From NCBI GenBank assembly GCA_947601845.1, contig CANQGH010000012.1, forward strand, positions 1 through 39,703: a stretch of DNA of 39,703 bases, written 5' to 3'. The notes beneath the pieces were generated by a model, which was not told the DNA's origin, made no database searches, and saw only the letters and a list, made by a program, of their open reading frames with translations. A program made the translations under genes and the position numbers. Below, one piece after another: positions 32,465-39,703 of this stretch. Each line of letters opens with the position of its first letter. Position 1 is the stretch's first letter. This DNA comes from an uncultured Bacilli bacterium. GTDB lineage: Bacteria; Bacillota_I; Bacilli_A; RF39; UBA660.

Positions 32465-33445
32465 ATGCGCCCTAAAGTAAGTGTTATAGTACCAGTATAT
32501 AATGTCGAAGAGTATTTGCCAAAGTGCTTAGATAGTATTATCAACGGAACTTTTAAAGATATAGAGATTATTGTAGTTAATGATGGCAGTACTGATGGAA
32601 GTAGTAAGATATTAGAAGATTATAAGAAAAAAGATAAGCGAATAGTAGTTATTAATAAAGAAAATGGTGGTCTAGGTAGCGCTAGAAATAAAGGATTAGA
32701 AAAAGCAAGTGGGGAATATATTTCTTTTATTGATAGTGATGACTGGATAGATAAAGACATGTTAGAAAAGATGTATGATAAGGCTATTAGGGAAAAACTA
32801 GATATTATTGTGTGCAGCTATAAAAATATTTATTGTAATAAAGAAGAAATATATACTATACCTGATAAGATTATTAATGATACTATGCAACATAAAAATA
32901 GTCGTATTTTTAATACTTTTAGTGCTTGGTGTAAAATATATAAAAGAGACTTCGTATTGCAAAATAAAGTTAAGTTTGTAGAAGAAAAAATCTGGTATGA
33001 AGATTTTCCTTTTAGTGTTAAATTGTTATCTATGACCTCTAAAATAGGTATTATCAATGAACCTTTTTATAATTATTTGATTAGAAACAATTCTATTATG
33101 AATAATTCGAACATAATCAAAAATTTAGATCTCCTTGTGGCTTTTGATGATGTTAAAGCCTTTTTAGAAAAGAAGAATTGTTATCAAGAGTTTTATCATG
33201 AACTAGAATATTTAGCTATTGATAATATCTTAATATCTGGTATTACTAGAATTATTAGAGCAAGTGGTGATAAAAAGACCAAAAGGGAAGTAACAAATAA
33301 GTTTATAAGTTATCTTAAGGATAATTTTCCTAATTATAGAAATAATCCTTATTTAAATTATTTATCGCGAAATAGGAAAATTATATATAGATTAATTCTC
33401 TTAAAACAATATTGGATAGTGGCTTTAATCTTTAAAATTAAGTAA
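32465..33445 (+). CDS. Glycosyltransferase family 2 (paralog of the 30381 gene)
   Basis: 326 aa. VSVIVPVYNVEEYLPKCLDS, VVNDGSTDGSSK, NGGLGSARNKGL and IDSDDWIDKDM show a full GT2 catalytic domain. The N-terminal ~120 residues nearly repeat those of the protein at 30381; the remainder (acceptor part, YEDFPFSVKLLSM onward) is different, so the two enzymes likely add distinct sugars. TAGGTGAAA site, 8 bp after the GT4 stop. A terminator follows at 33444. Confidence 0.93.
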   Translation: MRPKVSVIVPVYNVEEYLPKCLDSIINGTFKDIEIIVVNDGSTDGSSKILEDYKKKDKRIVVINKENGGLGSARNKGLEKASGEYISFIDSDDWIDKDMLEKMYDKAIREKLDIIVCSYKNIYCNKEEIYTIPDKIINDTMQHKNSRIFNTFSAWCKIYKRDFVLQNKVKFVEEKIWYEDFPFSVKLLSMTSKIGIINEPFYNYLIRNNSIMNNSNIIKNLDLLVAFDDVKAFLEKKNCYQEFYHELEYLAIDNILISGITRIIRASGDKKTKREVTNKFISYLKDNFPNYRNNPYLNYLSRNRKIIYRLILLKQYWIVALIFKIK

Positions 33446-33473
33446 ACATCTTGTTAGGTGTTTTTCTTTTTTT
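33444..33473 (+). terminator. Terminator of the glycosyltransferase operon
   Basis: AAACATC/GGTGTTT stem (one G-T pair), TTGTTA loop, then TTTTTCTTTTTTT. It overlaps the last stop codon region. Confidence 0.75.
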
Positions 33474-33481
33474 GGTAAAAC

Positions 33482-33510
33482 TTGATAAAAATGGTAACTT
33501 ATGCTAGAAT
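33482..33510 (+). promoter_or_regulatory. Promoter of the kinase-like gene
   Basis: TTGATA (33482-33487), 17-bp spacer, TAGAAT (33505-33510). It puts the transcription start after the ATG at 33511, so translation must begin at 33535. Confidence 0.7.
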
Positions 33511-33534
33511 ATGACTCAATTATGGGGTGGTCAT

Positions 33535-34422
33535 ATGGATGTTATAGCTATTTCTAAGAAAAAATTTAGAGAATTAGAACCATTAAAACTATCTAAAATG
33601 GTGTTTAATACTGAAGGAATTATATATAATTTTAATTATCAAGGACAACCTAAAATATTAAAGACTTTGTTTCACAATAATGGTATTATTTTTGCTAACA
33701 AATTATATACTGTTGAGATGTTAGATACTTATCAAAAATATTTACCTAATAGTTTGTGTCGCCCTGATAGTCTAGTATCTGTTAATGGTGTAATTCAAGG
33801 TTTTACTATTCCTAAATTAGAGGCGGATAATTTAGTTGATGTTTTGAATGATAAAAATATATCTCCTAAAGAACATATTTATTATTTAAAAAAAGTAGGT
33901 GAACTATTAGATCAATTGAAATCGATTAGGAGGTATACACCTTTAAATAGTATTTTTCTAAATGATTTACATGAGTCTAATTTTTTAGTTGATCAAAATA
34001 AAAAGCAATTATATGTGATTGATTTAGATAGTTGTAAGATAGGTACTAATGTAGCTTTTCCTTCTAAATTTTTAACTCCTAAGGCCTTGCTTAATAATGC
34101 CCCTAATAAATATAAAATTAATAATGATGAAATGAATGTACCAGGATATGTAACAGCTGATGAAAATAGTGACTTATATTGTTATAATATTATGATTTTG
34201 AATTACTTATATGGGGATAATTTAAATAATTTTAATTTACAAGAATTTTACGAATATCTTAATTATTTGGAATATATAGGAGTACATAGGGACCTTACTA
34301 GTATATTTAGTCGTATTGTTGTTGGAGCTTCAAATAAGAACCCATCTAATTATTTAGATTTGCTAACTAATGAACAGATATATCGTGCAAAAAGTAGTGT
34401 GTATACTAGGGTCAAAAAATAA
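33535..34422 (+). CDS. Protein-kinase-fold protein (aminoglycoside-phosphotransferase/eukaryote-like)
   Basis: 295 aa from ATG 33535, set by the promoter and a GGGGTGG site. The catalytic-loop pattern is FLNDLHESNFLVD (D-L-H-x-x-N) followed 11 residues on by VIDLDSCKIG, which corresponds to HxDLxxxN and the DFG-type metal motif of the kinase fold. The N-lobe has VFNTEGIIYNFNYQGQPKILKTLF with a candidate ATP-binding Lys, but no clear glycine loop. It could phosphorylate a protein or small molecule, or be a pseudokinase. Cytosolic, no membrane helix. It is followed directly by the truncated PBP gene across a start-codon hairpin. Confidence 0.65.
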   Translation: MDVIAISKKKFRELEPLKLSKMVFNTEGIIYNFNYQGQPKILKTLFHNNGIIFANKLYTVEMLDTYQKYLPNSLCRPDSLVSVNGVIQGFTIPKLEADNLVDVLNDKNISPKEHIYYLKKVGELLDQLKSIRRYTPLNSIFLNDLHESNFLVDQNKKQLYVIDLDSCKIGTNVAFPSKFLTPKALLNNAPNKYKINNDEMNVPGYVTADENSDLYCYNIMILNYLYGDNLNNFNLQEFYEYLNYLEYIGVHRDLTSIFSRIVVGASNKNPSNYLDLLTNEQIYRAKSSVYTRVKK

Positions 34423-34433
34423 ATAAAATTAAA

Positions 34434-34479
34434 AACATATTCTTTACATATAAATTAATAGGTGAAGAATATGTTTTTT
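34434..34479 (+). promoter_or_regulatory. Hairpin overlapping the PBP start codon
   Basis: Perfect 11-bp inverted repeat AACATATTCTT (34434-34444) and AAGAATATGTT (34465-34475), 20-nt loop, followed by TTTT. The right arm contains the PBP start codon (34471) and borders its AGGTGA site, which lies in the loop. It can act as a terminator for the upstream gene or as a translational block for the PBP. Confidence 0.55.
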
Positions 34480-35727
34480 AAAAGTATTGATAAGCGAATT
34501 AGGATTGTTTTATTAATTATCATTTTTATGTTTGTGGTTATCATTGGTAAAGTAGCATATGTTCAACTTGTTAATTATGAAAAGTTAAATGAATTAGCAG
34601 GTGACTTATGGAGTAGGGAACTACCTATTGCTGCTGATAGGGGGAGAATACTAGATAGAAATGGTGTTGTTCTTGCTGATAATATTACAACTACTAGCTT
34701 GGTTTTAATTCCTAATCAAATTACGGATAAAGAGAAGGCTTCTACTTTATTAGCAGAAATACTAGGTGTTACTAAGGAAGAAATGGATAAACATGTTTAT
34801 AAGGAAACATCGATTGAAAGAGTCCACCCTGAAGGACGACAATTATCGTATGAAATAGCTGATAAAATTGATTCTTTAGAGTTAGATGGTGTGTATTTAG
34901 TCAAAGAATCTAAAAGGTATTATCCTTATGGTACTAGCCTATCACATGTTTTAGGTTATGTTGGTATTGATAATCAAGGGTTATCAGGTTTAGAGTTAGA
35001 ATATGATAATTATTTAACGGGGGAAAATGGGGCGATTAAATATTTTTCGGATGCCAAAGGAAATAGTTTGGATATATCAGAAATATATGAGTCACCGCAA
35101 TCAGGGATAGATATTCAGTTAACGATTGATTATAATATTCAAATGTCCGTAGAAAGGGAACTTAATAATGTAGTCGATATGTTTAATCCGGATATGGCTT
35201 TAGCGTTAGTTATGGACCCTAATAGTGGTGAAATATTAGCTATGAGTAGTCGCCCTACCTATGATTCTAATCATTATAAAGATTATTCCATGGAAGTATT
35301 AAGTAGAAATCTTCCTATTTGGGCTTCATATGAACCAGGATCTACTTTCAAAATTATTACGGCCTCAGCAGCAGTGGAAGAAGGAGTAATTGATTTAGAA
35401 AAAGATACTTTTTATGATTCTGGATCAGTTACCATTAGTGGGGCTAGAATTGGGTGTTGGAAAGCAGGAGGTCATGGACAGCAAACTTTTTTACAAGTGC
35501 TAGAAAACTCTTGTAACCCAGGATTTGTGAAAATGGGGCAATTATTAGGTAAAGAAAGATTATTTTCATACCTTGATTTATTTGGTTTCGGTAGTAAAAC
35601 AGGAATCGATTTGAATGGAGAAGGGAAAGGTATTATTTTCCCACTAGATAAAGTAGGGGAATTGGAACTTGCTACTACAGCTTTTGGCCAGGGAGTAAGT
35701 GTAACGCCTATTCACCTTACTGTCTAG
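34471..35727 (+). pseudogene. Class B penicillin-binding protein (SpoVD/PbpB-like), C-terminally truncated
   Basis: 418 aa from ATG 34471. One N-terminal membrane helix (IRIVLLIIIFMFVVIIGKVAYVQ) is followed by the PBP dimer domain (ADRGRILDRNGVVLADN). The transpeptidase domain starts near 240 and has the SxxK motif STFK (in YEPGSTFKIITA) and SxN as SCN (ENSCNPGF). The frame stops right after the conserved GQGVSVTPIHLT, so the KTG box and the rest of the domain, normally 120-200 more residues, are missing. Neither other forward frame continues the PBP sequence, so this is not a single-base frameshift. Without KTG the enzyme cannot be a functional transpeptidase. The likely cause is insertion of the accessory DNA that continues to the recombinase at 38687. 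Whether it is SpoVD or a vegetative PBP cannot be told. Confidence 0.85.
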
Positions 35728-36041
35728 TAAATGATACCATGGATAGCTATAATACGGAATTAATAAGATTAATTCAACAAAATAAACTAGAAATAATTAC
35801 GAGATGATATTATGCGATTGCTCATTATGATTATTATAAATATCAATTAAAATCTAAAAACAGTGTTTTTAATCATTCTAGAGCACTTTATTTTGATATG
35901 GCTGTAATGGTAGTAAAGCAGTTTTCTATACATTTTACATAAAAAAACATTATTTTCGTACATTTTGCACGAAAATAATAAAAAAAATATGTATTTTTTG
36001 CTCAAAATATGGTAAAATTTATATGTAGAGAGGAAAAGGTT
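35728..36041. other. Gene-poor junction stretch with a degraded ORF remnant
   Basis: Just after the truncated PBP, a forward frame reads MDSYNTELIRLIQQNKLEI, then a TGA at about 35804. The same frame reopens as YYAIAHYDYYKYQLKSKNSV and closes before 35945. It looks like a decayed gene of unknown family. The rest is AT-rich, with the palindrome at 35950 and a TGgTAAAAT extended -10 at 36010-36018 for the ATPase gene. Confidence 0.5.
35950..35978. repeat. Perfect palindromic hairpin upstream of the DUF4143 ATPase
   Basis: Arms TTATTTTCGT (35950-35959) and ACGAAAATAA (35969-35978), 9-nt loop, then A-rich DNA. It could be an operator or a weak two-way terminator; the arms are the only CG-containing motif in an AT-rich stretch. 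The start of the ATPase transcript is about 45 bp downstream. Confidence 0.5.
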
Positions 36042-37337
36042 ATGTATAGGAAAATAGAAGAAGAGTTGAAAAAGTGGAAAGAAGATTATAAAATGCCACT
36101 TATGTTAGTAGGGGCAAGGCAAACTGGAAAAACTTATATATTAGAAAATTTTTGTAAAAAAAATTTTAATAATTATATTTATATCAACTTAGATAAAGAA
36201 GAAAATATTAAAGAAATTTTTGAAGAGACAATCAACCCAGAAACTATAATCGAGAAAATAGAAATTGTAAAAAATGTTATCATCAATCCTTTGGATACCA
36301 TAATTTTTTTTGATGAAATTCAAGTGAGTGAAAGAGCTATAACATCTTTAAAATATTTTTGTGAGAGCGATGAGCCATACAAAATAGTTTGTGCCGGTTC
36401 ACTTTTAGGGGTCAAAATCAATAGATTTAAGTCATCATTTCCAGTTGGAAAAGTAACAATTAAGTATTTATACCCAATGGATTTTGAAGAATATTTAATT
36501 GCTTTAGGAGAAGATAAACTAATTAGTGAAATTAAGACCCACTATGAATCTAATGAAACATTAATGCATCCAATTCATGAAAAAGCTCTTGATTTATATA
36601 AGAAGTATTTAGTATTAGGTGGCATGCCTGTTATGATTAATAACTTTATTACAAGCAATTATAATATTGCTCATGTTAATTTTGAACTTCAGGAGCAAAT
36701 TATTACTTCATATCTAGCAGATATGAATAAATATACAGAAAATAGTGAAGGGATTAAAAATGGTCAGATATATAATGCTATACCTAAAGAATTAGCAAGG
36801 GCTAATAATACATTCAAATATAGCATTGTGGATAAAGATGCAAGAAAAGTAAGATATGAAAATAGCTTAGATTGGTTGCTTGCTAGTAATATGGTATTAA
36901 AATGTGATTTAACAGATAAAAATGATTCGCCATTAAAGGCTTTTGTTAATTCTAATAAGTTTAAAATTTATTTAAGTGATCCAGGACTTTTAAGAAGCTT
37001 ATCTAATTTAGATTATAGTGAGATAATTTTAGATAAAAACGAAATGTATAAAGGGGTACTTACTGAGAACTATGTAGCGTGCTCATTATATTCTAAATCA
37101 AAAGAATTATATTATTATAATTTTGATAAATATGAAATAGATTTCTTAGTCAAAATAGATGGTGATATCATTCCGATAGAAGTTAAAAGTGGGAGAAGGA
37201 CTAATAGCAAAAGTTTAAATGAATATATAAAAAAATATAAACCAAAGTACAGTATTAGGATATCTTCTAAAAATTTTGGCTTTGAAAATAATATAAAATC
37301 AGTACCATTATATGCGGTATTTTGTATAAATAAGTAA
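36042..37337 (+). CDS. P-loop ATPase with C-terminal DUF4143 domain
   Basis: 431 aa from ATG 36042, which has AGAGGAAAAGG upstream and an extended -10 at 36010. Walker A GARQTGKTYILENF (near residues 24-37) and Walker B IIFFDEIQ, followed by the AAA-14 arrangement (CAGSLLGVKI, PVGKVTIKYLYPMDFEEYL), then the DUF4143 part (LGGMPVMINNF, NSLDWLLASNMVLKCDL, IYLSDPGLLRSL). The end carries a PD-(D/E)XK-like strand pair (YEIDFLVKIDGDIIPIEVKSGRR), with D and E-x-K as in nucleases. Family function is not established; members are common in accessory DNA of gut bacteria. Not followed by a toxin-antitoxin partner. Confidence 0.9.
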   Translation: MYRKIEEELKKWKEDYKMPLMLVGARQTGKTYILENFCKKNFNNYIYINLDKEENIKEIFEETINPETIIEKIEIVKNVIINPLDTIIFFDEIQVSERAITSLKYFCESDEPYKIVCAGSLLGVKINRFKSSFPVGKVTIKYLYPMDFEEYLIALGEDKLISEIKTHYESNETLMHPIHEKALDLYKKYLVLGGMPVMINNFITSNYNIAHVNFELQEQIITSYLADMNKYTENSEGIKNGQIYNAIPKELARANNTFKYSIVDKDARKVRYENSLDWLLASNMVLKCDLTDKNDSPLKAFVNSNKFKIYLSDPGLLRSLSNLDYSEIILDKNEMYKGVLTENYVACSLYSKSKELYYYNFDKYEIDFLVKIDGDIIPIEVKSGRRTNSKSLNEYIKKYKPKYSIRISSKNFGFENNIKSVPLYAVFCINK

Positions 37338-37359
37338 TAGAAGTAAAGGAAGTGGTTGT

Positions 37360-38427
37360 ATGAATGATGTAGAAAAATTAATTAAAGATACCTTTTTAAA
37401 TACTAATAATAAGAAAATAAAAACAGAATCATTAACTGAATATTTAACTAGCCTAGAAAAAAAAGAATTAACTCTGTTTGCGATTACGCAAATTTTTGTT
37501 GATGCAGATTATTATAATTTGTATAAAGTAAAGAACCTAAGCAATAGACCAAAAAAGTATATTATTGATTACATAAGTAATAACTTGGATAAAATATTAG
37601 AAAGCTATATAAAAATTATTATGACTTCTGAAATAAATCAATTAAAATTAGTTATCAAGAACATTAATAAGGAAGTTAAATTTGGGCATCCGCCTATTTC
37701 AATTCATTTGATTGATATATTAAAGAAGTTTTCCCTTGCTAAAGTTTATTATGATAAAAAAGCGGATAGTTTAAGATTTTTTATGCCAAAAGAATATATA
37801 AAAATTTTTAATAACAGCTTTAATAATAAAAAATTATTAGAAGAAAACAAGTATAATAATAATGTATATAGCTATGCTGAGTCAGTAATAAATACATATG
37901 GGATTGTAACTTTTGACAAATTACATGAATTATTTGAACGTCAGATGTTTAAAATAGATAAAAATAAACTTCAACACGTTATCGCCTCTATGTCCCTATG
38001 TCAAGAAATGTATACGTATCAATATGATGATGAAATATTACTTTGTAATTTGGAATTTTATGATGAAGATAAAGCCATAGACTTTTATGAAAATCAGAAG
38101 AAGGATTATAAAAAATATAGTAAAGAAGATTATAAAAAAATCTCTAGTTGCCAATATGTTGAAGGGTTAAAGTCATATAAAAAGTTTATTAATTATTTAT
38201 GTACAAATTATGAAGGTATAGCTGAGGATATAAATTATATCAACGAATTTATTATAGATGATTATATTAGTTTTGCTCAAATATCCTTGACTGATGCTGA
38301 TTATGCTTTTAGAAATAATATAGTTCGTATGTTTGAAGTAGATAATGATGATGTAGAGATTTTATTAAAATTAATGAAAGATATATTTAATGAATATCCT
38401 AAATGGATTAAACGTGGTCATGTATAA
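37360..38427 (+). CDS. Uncharacterised helical protein downstream of the ATPase
   Basis: 355 aa, family not recognised. GGAAGTGG precedes the ATG, 22 bp after the ATPase stop, so the two are likely cotranscribed. The N-terminal part (ESLTEYLTSLEKKELTLFAI, then LSNRPKKYIIDYISNNLDKIL) resembles the SAP/Rho-N-like helical repeats found in some Bacillota proteins. The middle (YSYAESVINTYGIVTFDKLHELFERQM) has the shape of a winged-helix module, and the C-terminal part (SYKKFINYLCTNYEGIAEDINYINEFI) is all helical. Cytosolic and Lys/Asp-rich. A role with DNA or with the ATPase is only a guess. Confidence 0.6.
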   Translation: MNDVEKLIKDTFLNTNNKKIKTESLTEYLTSLEKKELTLFAITQIFVDADYYNLYKVKNLSNRPKKYIIDYISNNLDKILESYIKIIMTSEINQLKLVIKNINKEVKFGHPPISIHLIDILKKFSLAKVYYDKKADSLRFFMPKEYIKIFNNSFNNKKLLEENKYNNNVYSYAESVINTYGIVTFDKLHELFERQMFKIDKNKLQHVIASMSLCQEMYTYQYDDEILLCNLEFYDEDKAIDFYENQKKDYKKYSKEDYKKISSCQYVEGLKSYKKFINYLCTNYEGIAEDINYINEFIIDDYISFAQISLTDADYAFRNNIVRMFEVDNDDVEILLKLMKDIFNEYPKWIKRGHV

Positions 38428-38445
38428 TAAAACAAAAAAATTGCT

Positions 38446-38468
38446 AAGAACTAAATGTTCTTTTTTTC
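38446..38468 (+). terminator. Terminator of the ATPase-unknown operon
   Basis: AAGAAC/GTTCTT stem with a TAAAT loop, then TTTTTTC. Confidence 0.7.
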
Positions 38469-38504
38469 TTTTTAAATAAATAAACTTAAAAGGGGTGCAA
38501 ATAC

Positions 38505-38675
38505 ATGGCTACTACTAACGTTAAATCTAAAATGATAGAATTAGAAATTAGTATTAAATTATTAGAATATTTAAAAAGAAAAGCTACTATTGAAGATAAT
38601 ATGTATAATTATGTAGTTAATAAATTAATTAGGAAGATAGAATTAGAGAAAAATAAGAATTATATGAGTGATTAG
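38505..38675 (+). CDS. Small helical protein ahead of the second recombinase
   Basis: 56 aa with an AAAAGGGGTG ribosome binding site 5 bp before the ATG; it begins MATTNVKSKMIELEISIKLL. Two amphipathic helices are predicted by eye: residues ~8-27 (MIELEISIKLLEYLKRKATI) and ~32-50 (NMYNYVVNKLIRKIELEKNK). It lies 11 bp before the recombinase GTG. Same position as the 57-aa protein before the first recombinase, although not recognisably similar in sequence. Possibly a regulator or accessory factor of the recombinase. Confidence 0.6.
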   Translation: MATTNVKSKMIELEISIKLLEYLKRKATIEDNMYNYVVNKLIRKIELEKNKNYMSD

Positions 38676-38686
38676 GGGGTACTTTA

Positions 38687-39703
38687 GTGGACTTATATAC
38701 AGTTAGGAATAATATAATGAAAGGTGTTCCATTACAAGAATTAAATTTAAGAGTATGCTTTTATGCAAGAGTATCAACTGATAAAGATGAACAATTACAT
38801 TCTTTAGCTAACCAAATATCTTTCTTTAATGATTATATTAGTAAAGTTCCTAACTGGGAATTTATAGGTTCATATATTGATGAAGGAATATCAGGTACTG
38901 GGGTTAAAAAACGTGAAGAATTTTTAAGAATGGTTGATGATGCAAAAAGACATAAATTTGATTTGATACTAACAAAAGAAATATCAAGATTTTCAAGAAG
39001 TACATTAGATAGTATTATGTACACACAAGAACTTTTAGCTAATGGAGTTGGTGTGTATTTTCTAAATGATAATATTAATACCATATTACCTGATTCTGAA
39101 CTTAGACTTACAATGATGTCTTCCATTGCTCAAGACGAAGTTAGAAGACTATCAGAAAGAGTTTCGTTTGGTATGAAAAGAAGTATTGACAATGGTGTGG
39201 TACTTGGATGTTCTAATATTTATGGTTATGTAAAAGATAAAGGAAAATTAGTTATAGATGAAGCCCAAGCAGAAATGATTAAGATAATATTTGATAGATA
39301 CGCTAATACTACTGATGGTTTATCTAAGGTATCAAAATATTTATATAATTTAGGATATAAAAGTAGAACTGGTAAAAGAATAGATACAACAATACTTACT
39401 AGGATTATAGAAAATCCAAAATATAAAGGATATTATTGTGGTCATAAATCCAAAGTATTAGATTATCGTACTAAACAAAAGAAAAGATTAAATGAATCTG
39501 ATTGGATTATTTATAAGGATGAGATATCAGTTCCACCAATAGTATCAAAAGAACTATGGGAAAGAGCTAATTCTAAGTTGAAACAAAGACAAGATAGTTT
39601 TACTAATCGTGCAGTTAATAAAGCAATATTTCAAAATAGATATACTTATTCAGGTAAGATTTATTGTGGTTGTCATAATGTAACGTATCATAGATCAAGT
39701 GCT
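38687..39703 (+). CDS. Serine recombinase, partial (runs off the window)
   Basis: 339 codons open to the window end. The GTG start at 38687 is supported by AGGGGG at 38674-38679. The resolvase domain has VCFYARVSTDKDEQLHSLANQ with catalytic serine S30, then EGISGTGVKKREEF, LTKEISRFSRSTLDS and AQDEVRRLSERVSFGMK. The Recombinase domain follows (GYVKDKGKLVIDEAQAEMIKIIFDRY, then LTRIIENPKYKGYYCG), and the zinc ribbon has just begun at the edge (YSGKIYCGCHNVTYHR). Unlike the recombinase at 4038 it has no large insertion. It probably belongs to the element that interrupts the PBP gene at about 35720. Confidence 0.93.
   Translation, partial: MDLYTVRNNIMKGVPLQELNLRVCFYARVSTDKDEQLHSLANQISFFNDYISKVPNWEFIGSYIDEGISGTGVKKREEFLRMVDDAKRHKFDLILTKEISRFSRSTLDSIMYTQELLANGVGVYFLNDNINTILPDSELRLTMMSSIAQDEVRRLSERVSFGMKRSIDNGVVLGCSNIYGYVKDKGKLVIDEAQAEMIKIIFDRYANTTDGLSKVSKYLYNLGYKSRTGKRIDTTILTRIIENPKYKGYYCGHKSKVLDYRTKQKKRLNESDWIIYKDEISVPPIVSKELWERANSKLKQRQDSFTNRAVNKAIFQNRYTYSGKIYCGCHNVTYHRSSA

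Noticed and set aside
34471-35727. PBP shortened by a single frameshift
   Set aside because: The other two forward frames after 35727 do not continue PBP sequence, so the loss comes from unrelated DNA.
38833-39126. Reverse-strand open frame of 97 codons
   Set aside because: Antisense to the resolvase domain of the second recombinase.
1-39703. CRISPR array, tRNA or rRNA genes
   Set aside because: No regularly spaced repeats of 25-40 bp, no tRNA-like cloverleaf with GGTTCGA-type T-arm, and no rRNA segments were noticed in the intergenic regions.

Overview
The window is low-GC (roughly 30 %) DNA read with the standard bacterial code (TGA is a stop, TGG is Trp). The gene set points to a Gram-positive, walled member of the Bacillota: a SepF/DivIVA pair, UppP, a class B PBP, a T-box-controlled ileS, the firmicute-type dnaE, and very regular GGTGAT/GGAGG ribosome binding sites. 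I read it as an uncultured gut-type Bacilli or Erysipelotrichia-like genome; species cannot be told from sequence alone. Almost every gene lies on the + strand. Only a CmpB-like membrane protein and rpmB are on the - strand.

Layout. (1) 1-6065 looks like the right end of an integrated element. It holds a tight four-gene cassette (GT-A glycosyltransferase, archaeal-type S-adenosylmethionine synthetase, HprK-like P-loop kinase, NUDIX hydrolase), then a terminator, a small ORF and a large serine recombinase. The recombinase stop codon runs directly into a headless collagen-like gene (6058-6537). (2) 6600-18600 is a surface/accessory region: a TPR glycosyltransferase, a divergent superoxide dismutase, a membrane protein, two members of an uncharacterised family, a lipoprotein, T-box plus ileS, a small protein, a large surface protein behind a G10-tract promoter, and an Rpn-type nuclease. 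(3) 18787-30340 is mostly housekeeping: lon plus an unknown partner, uppP, a ZIP transporter, a 30-aa membrane peptide, a HerA-like ATPase, sepF, divIVA, rpmB and dnaE. (4) 30381-33445 is a three-gene glycosyltransferase operon. (5) 33482-39703 has a kinase-fold protein, a PBP transpeptidase cut off before its KTG box, then accessory DNA (DUF4143 ATPase, unknown protein, small ORF) leading into a second serine recombinase that runs off the window.

Most notable points. The surface protein at 15780-17513 has a homopolymeric G10 tract as part of the spacer between a -35 and a perfect -10. That is the classical layout for promoter phase variation. The 3' end of the same gene holds a compositionally foreign segment of lectin-like (DUF6273-type) sequence that looks like a diversity-generating-retroelement variable region. 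Both ends of the window show serine recombinases beside interrupted genes (collagen-like and PBP). IleRS carries a GVHH signature in place of HxGH, a variant tied to extreme mupirocin resistance in type 2 enzymes. No tRNA, rRNA, CRISPR array or complete IS element was seen.
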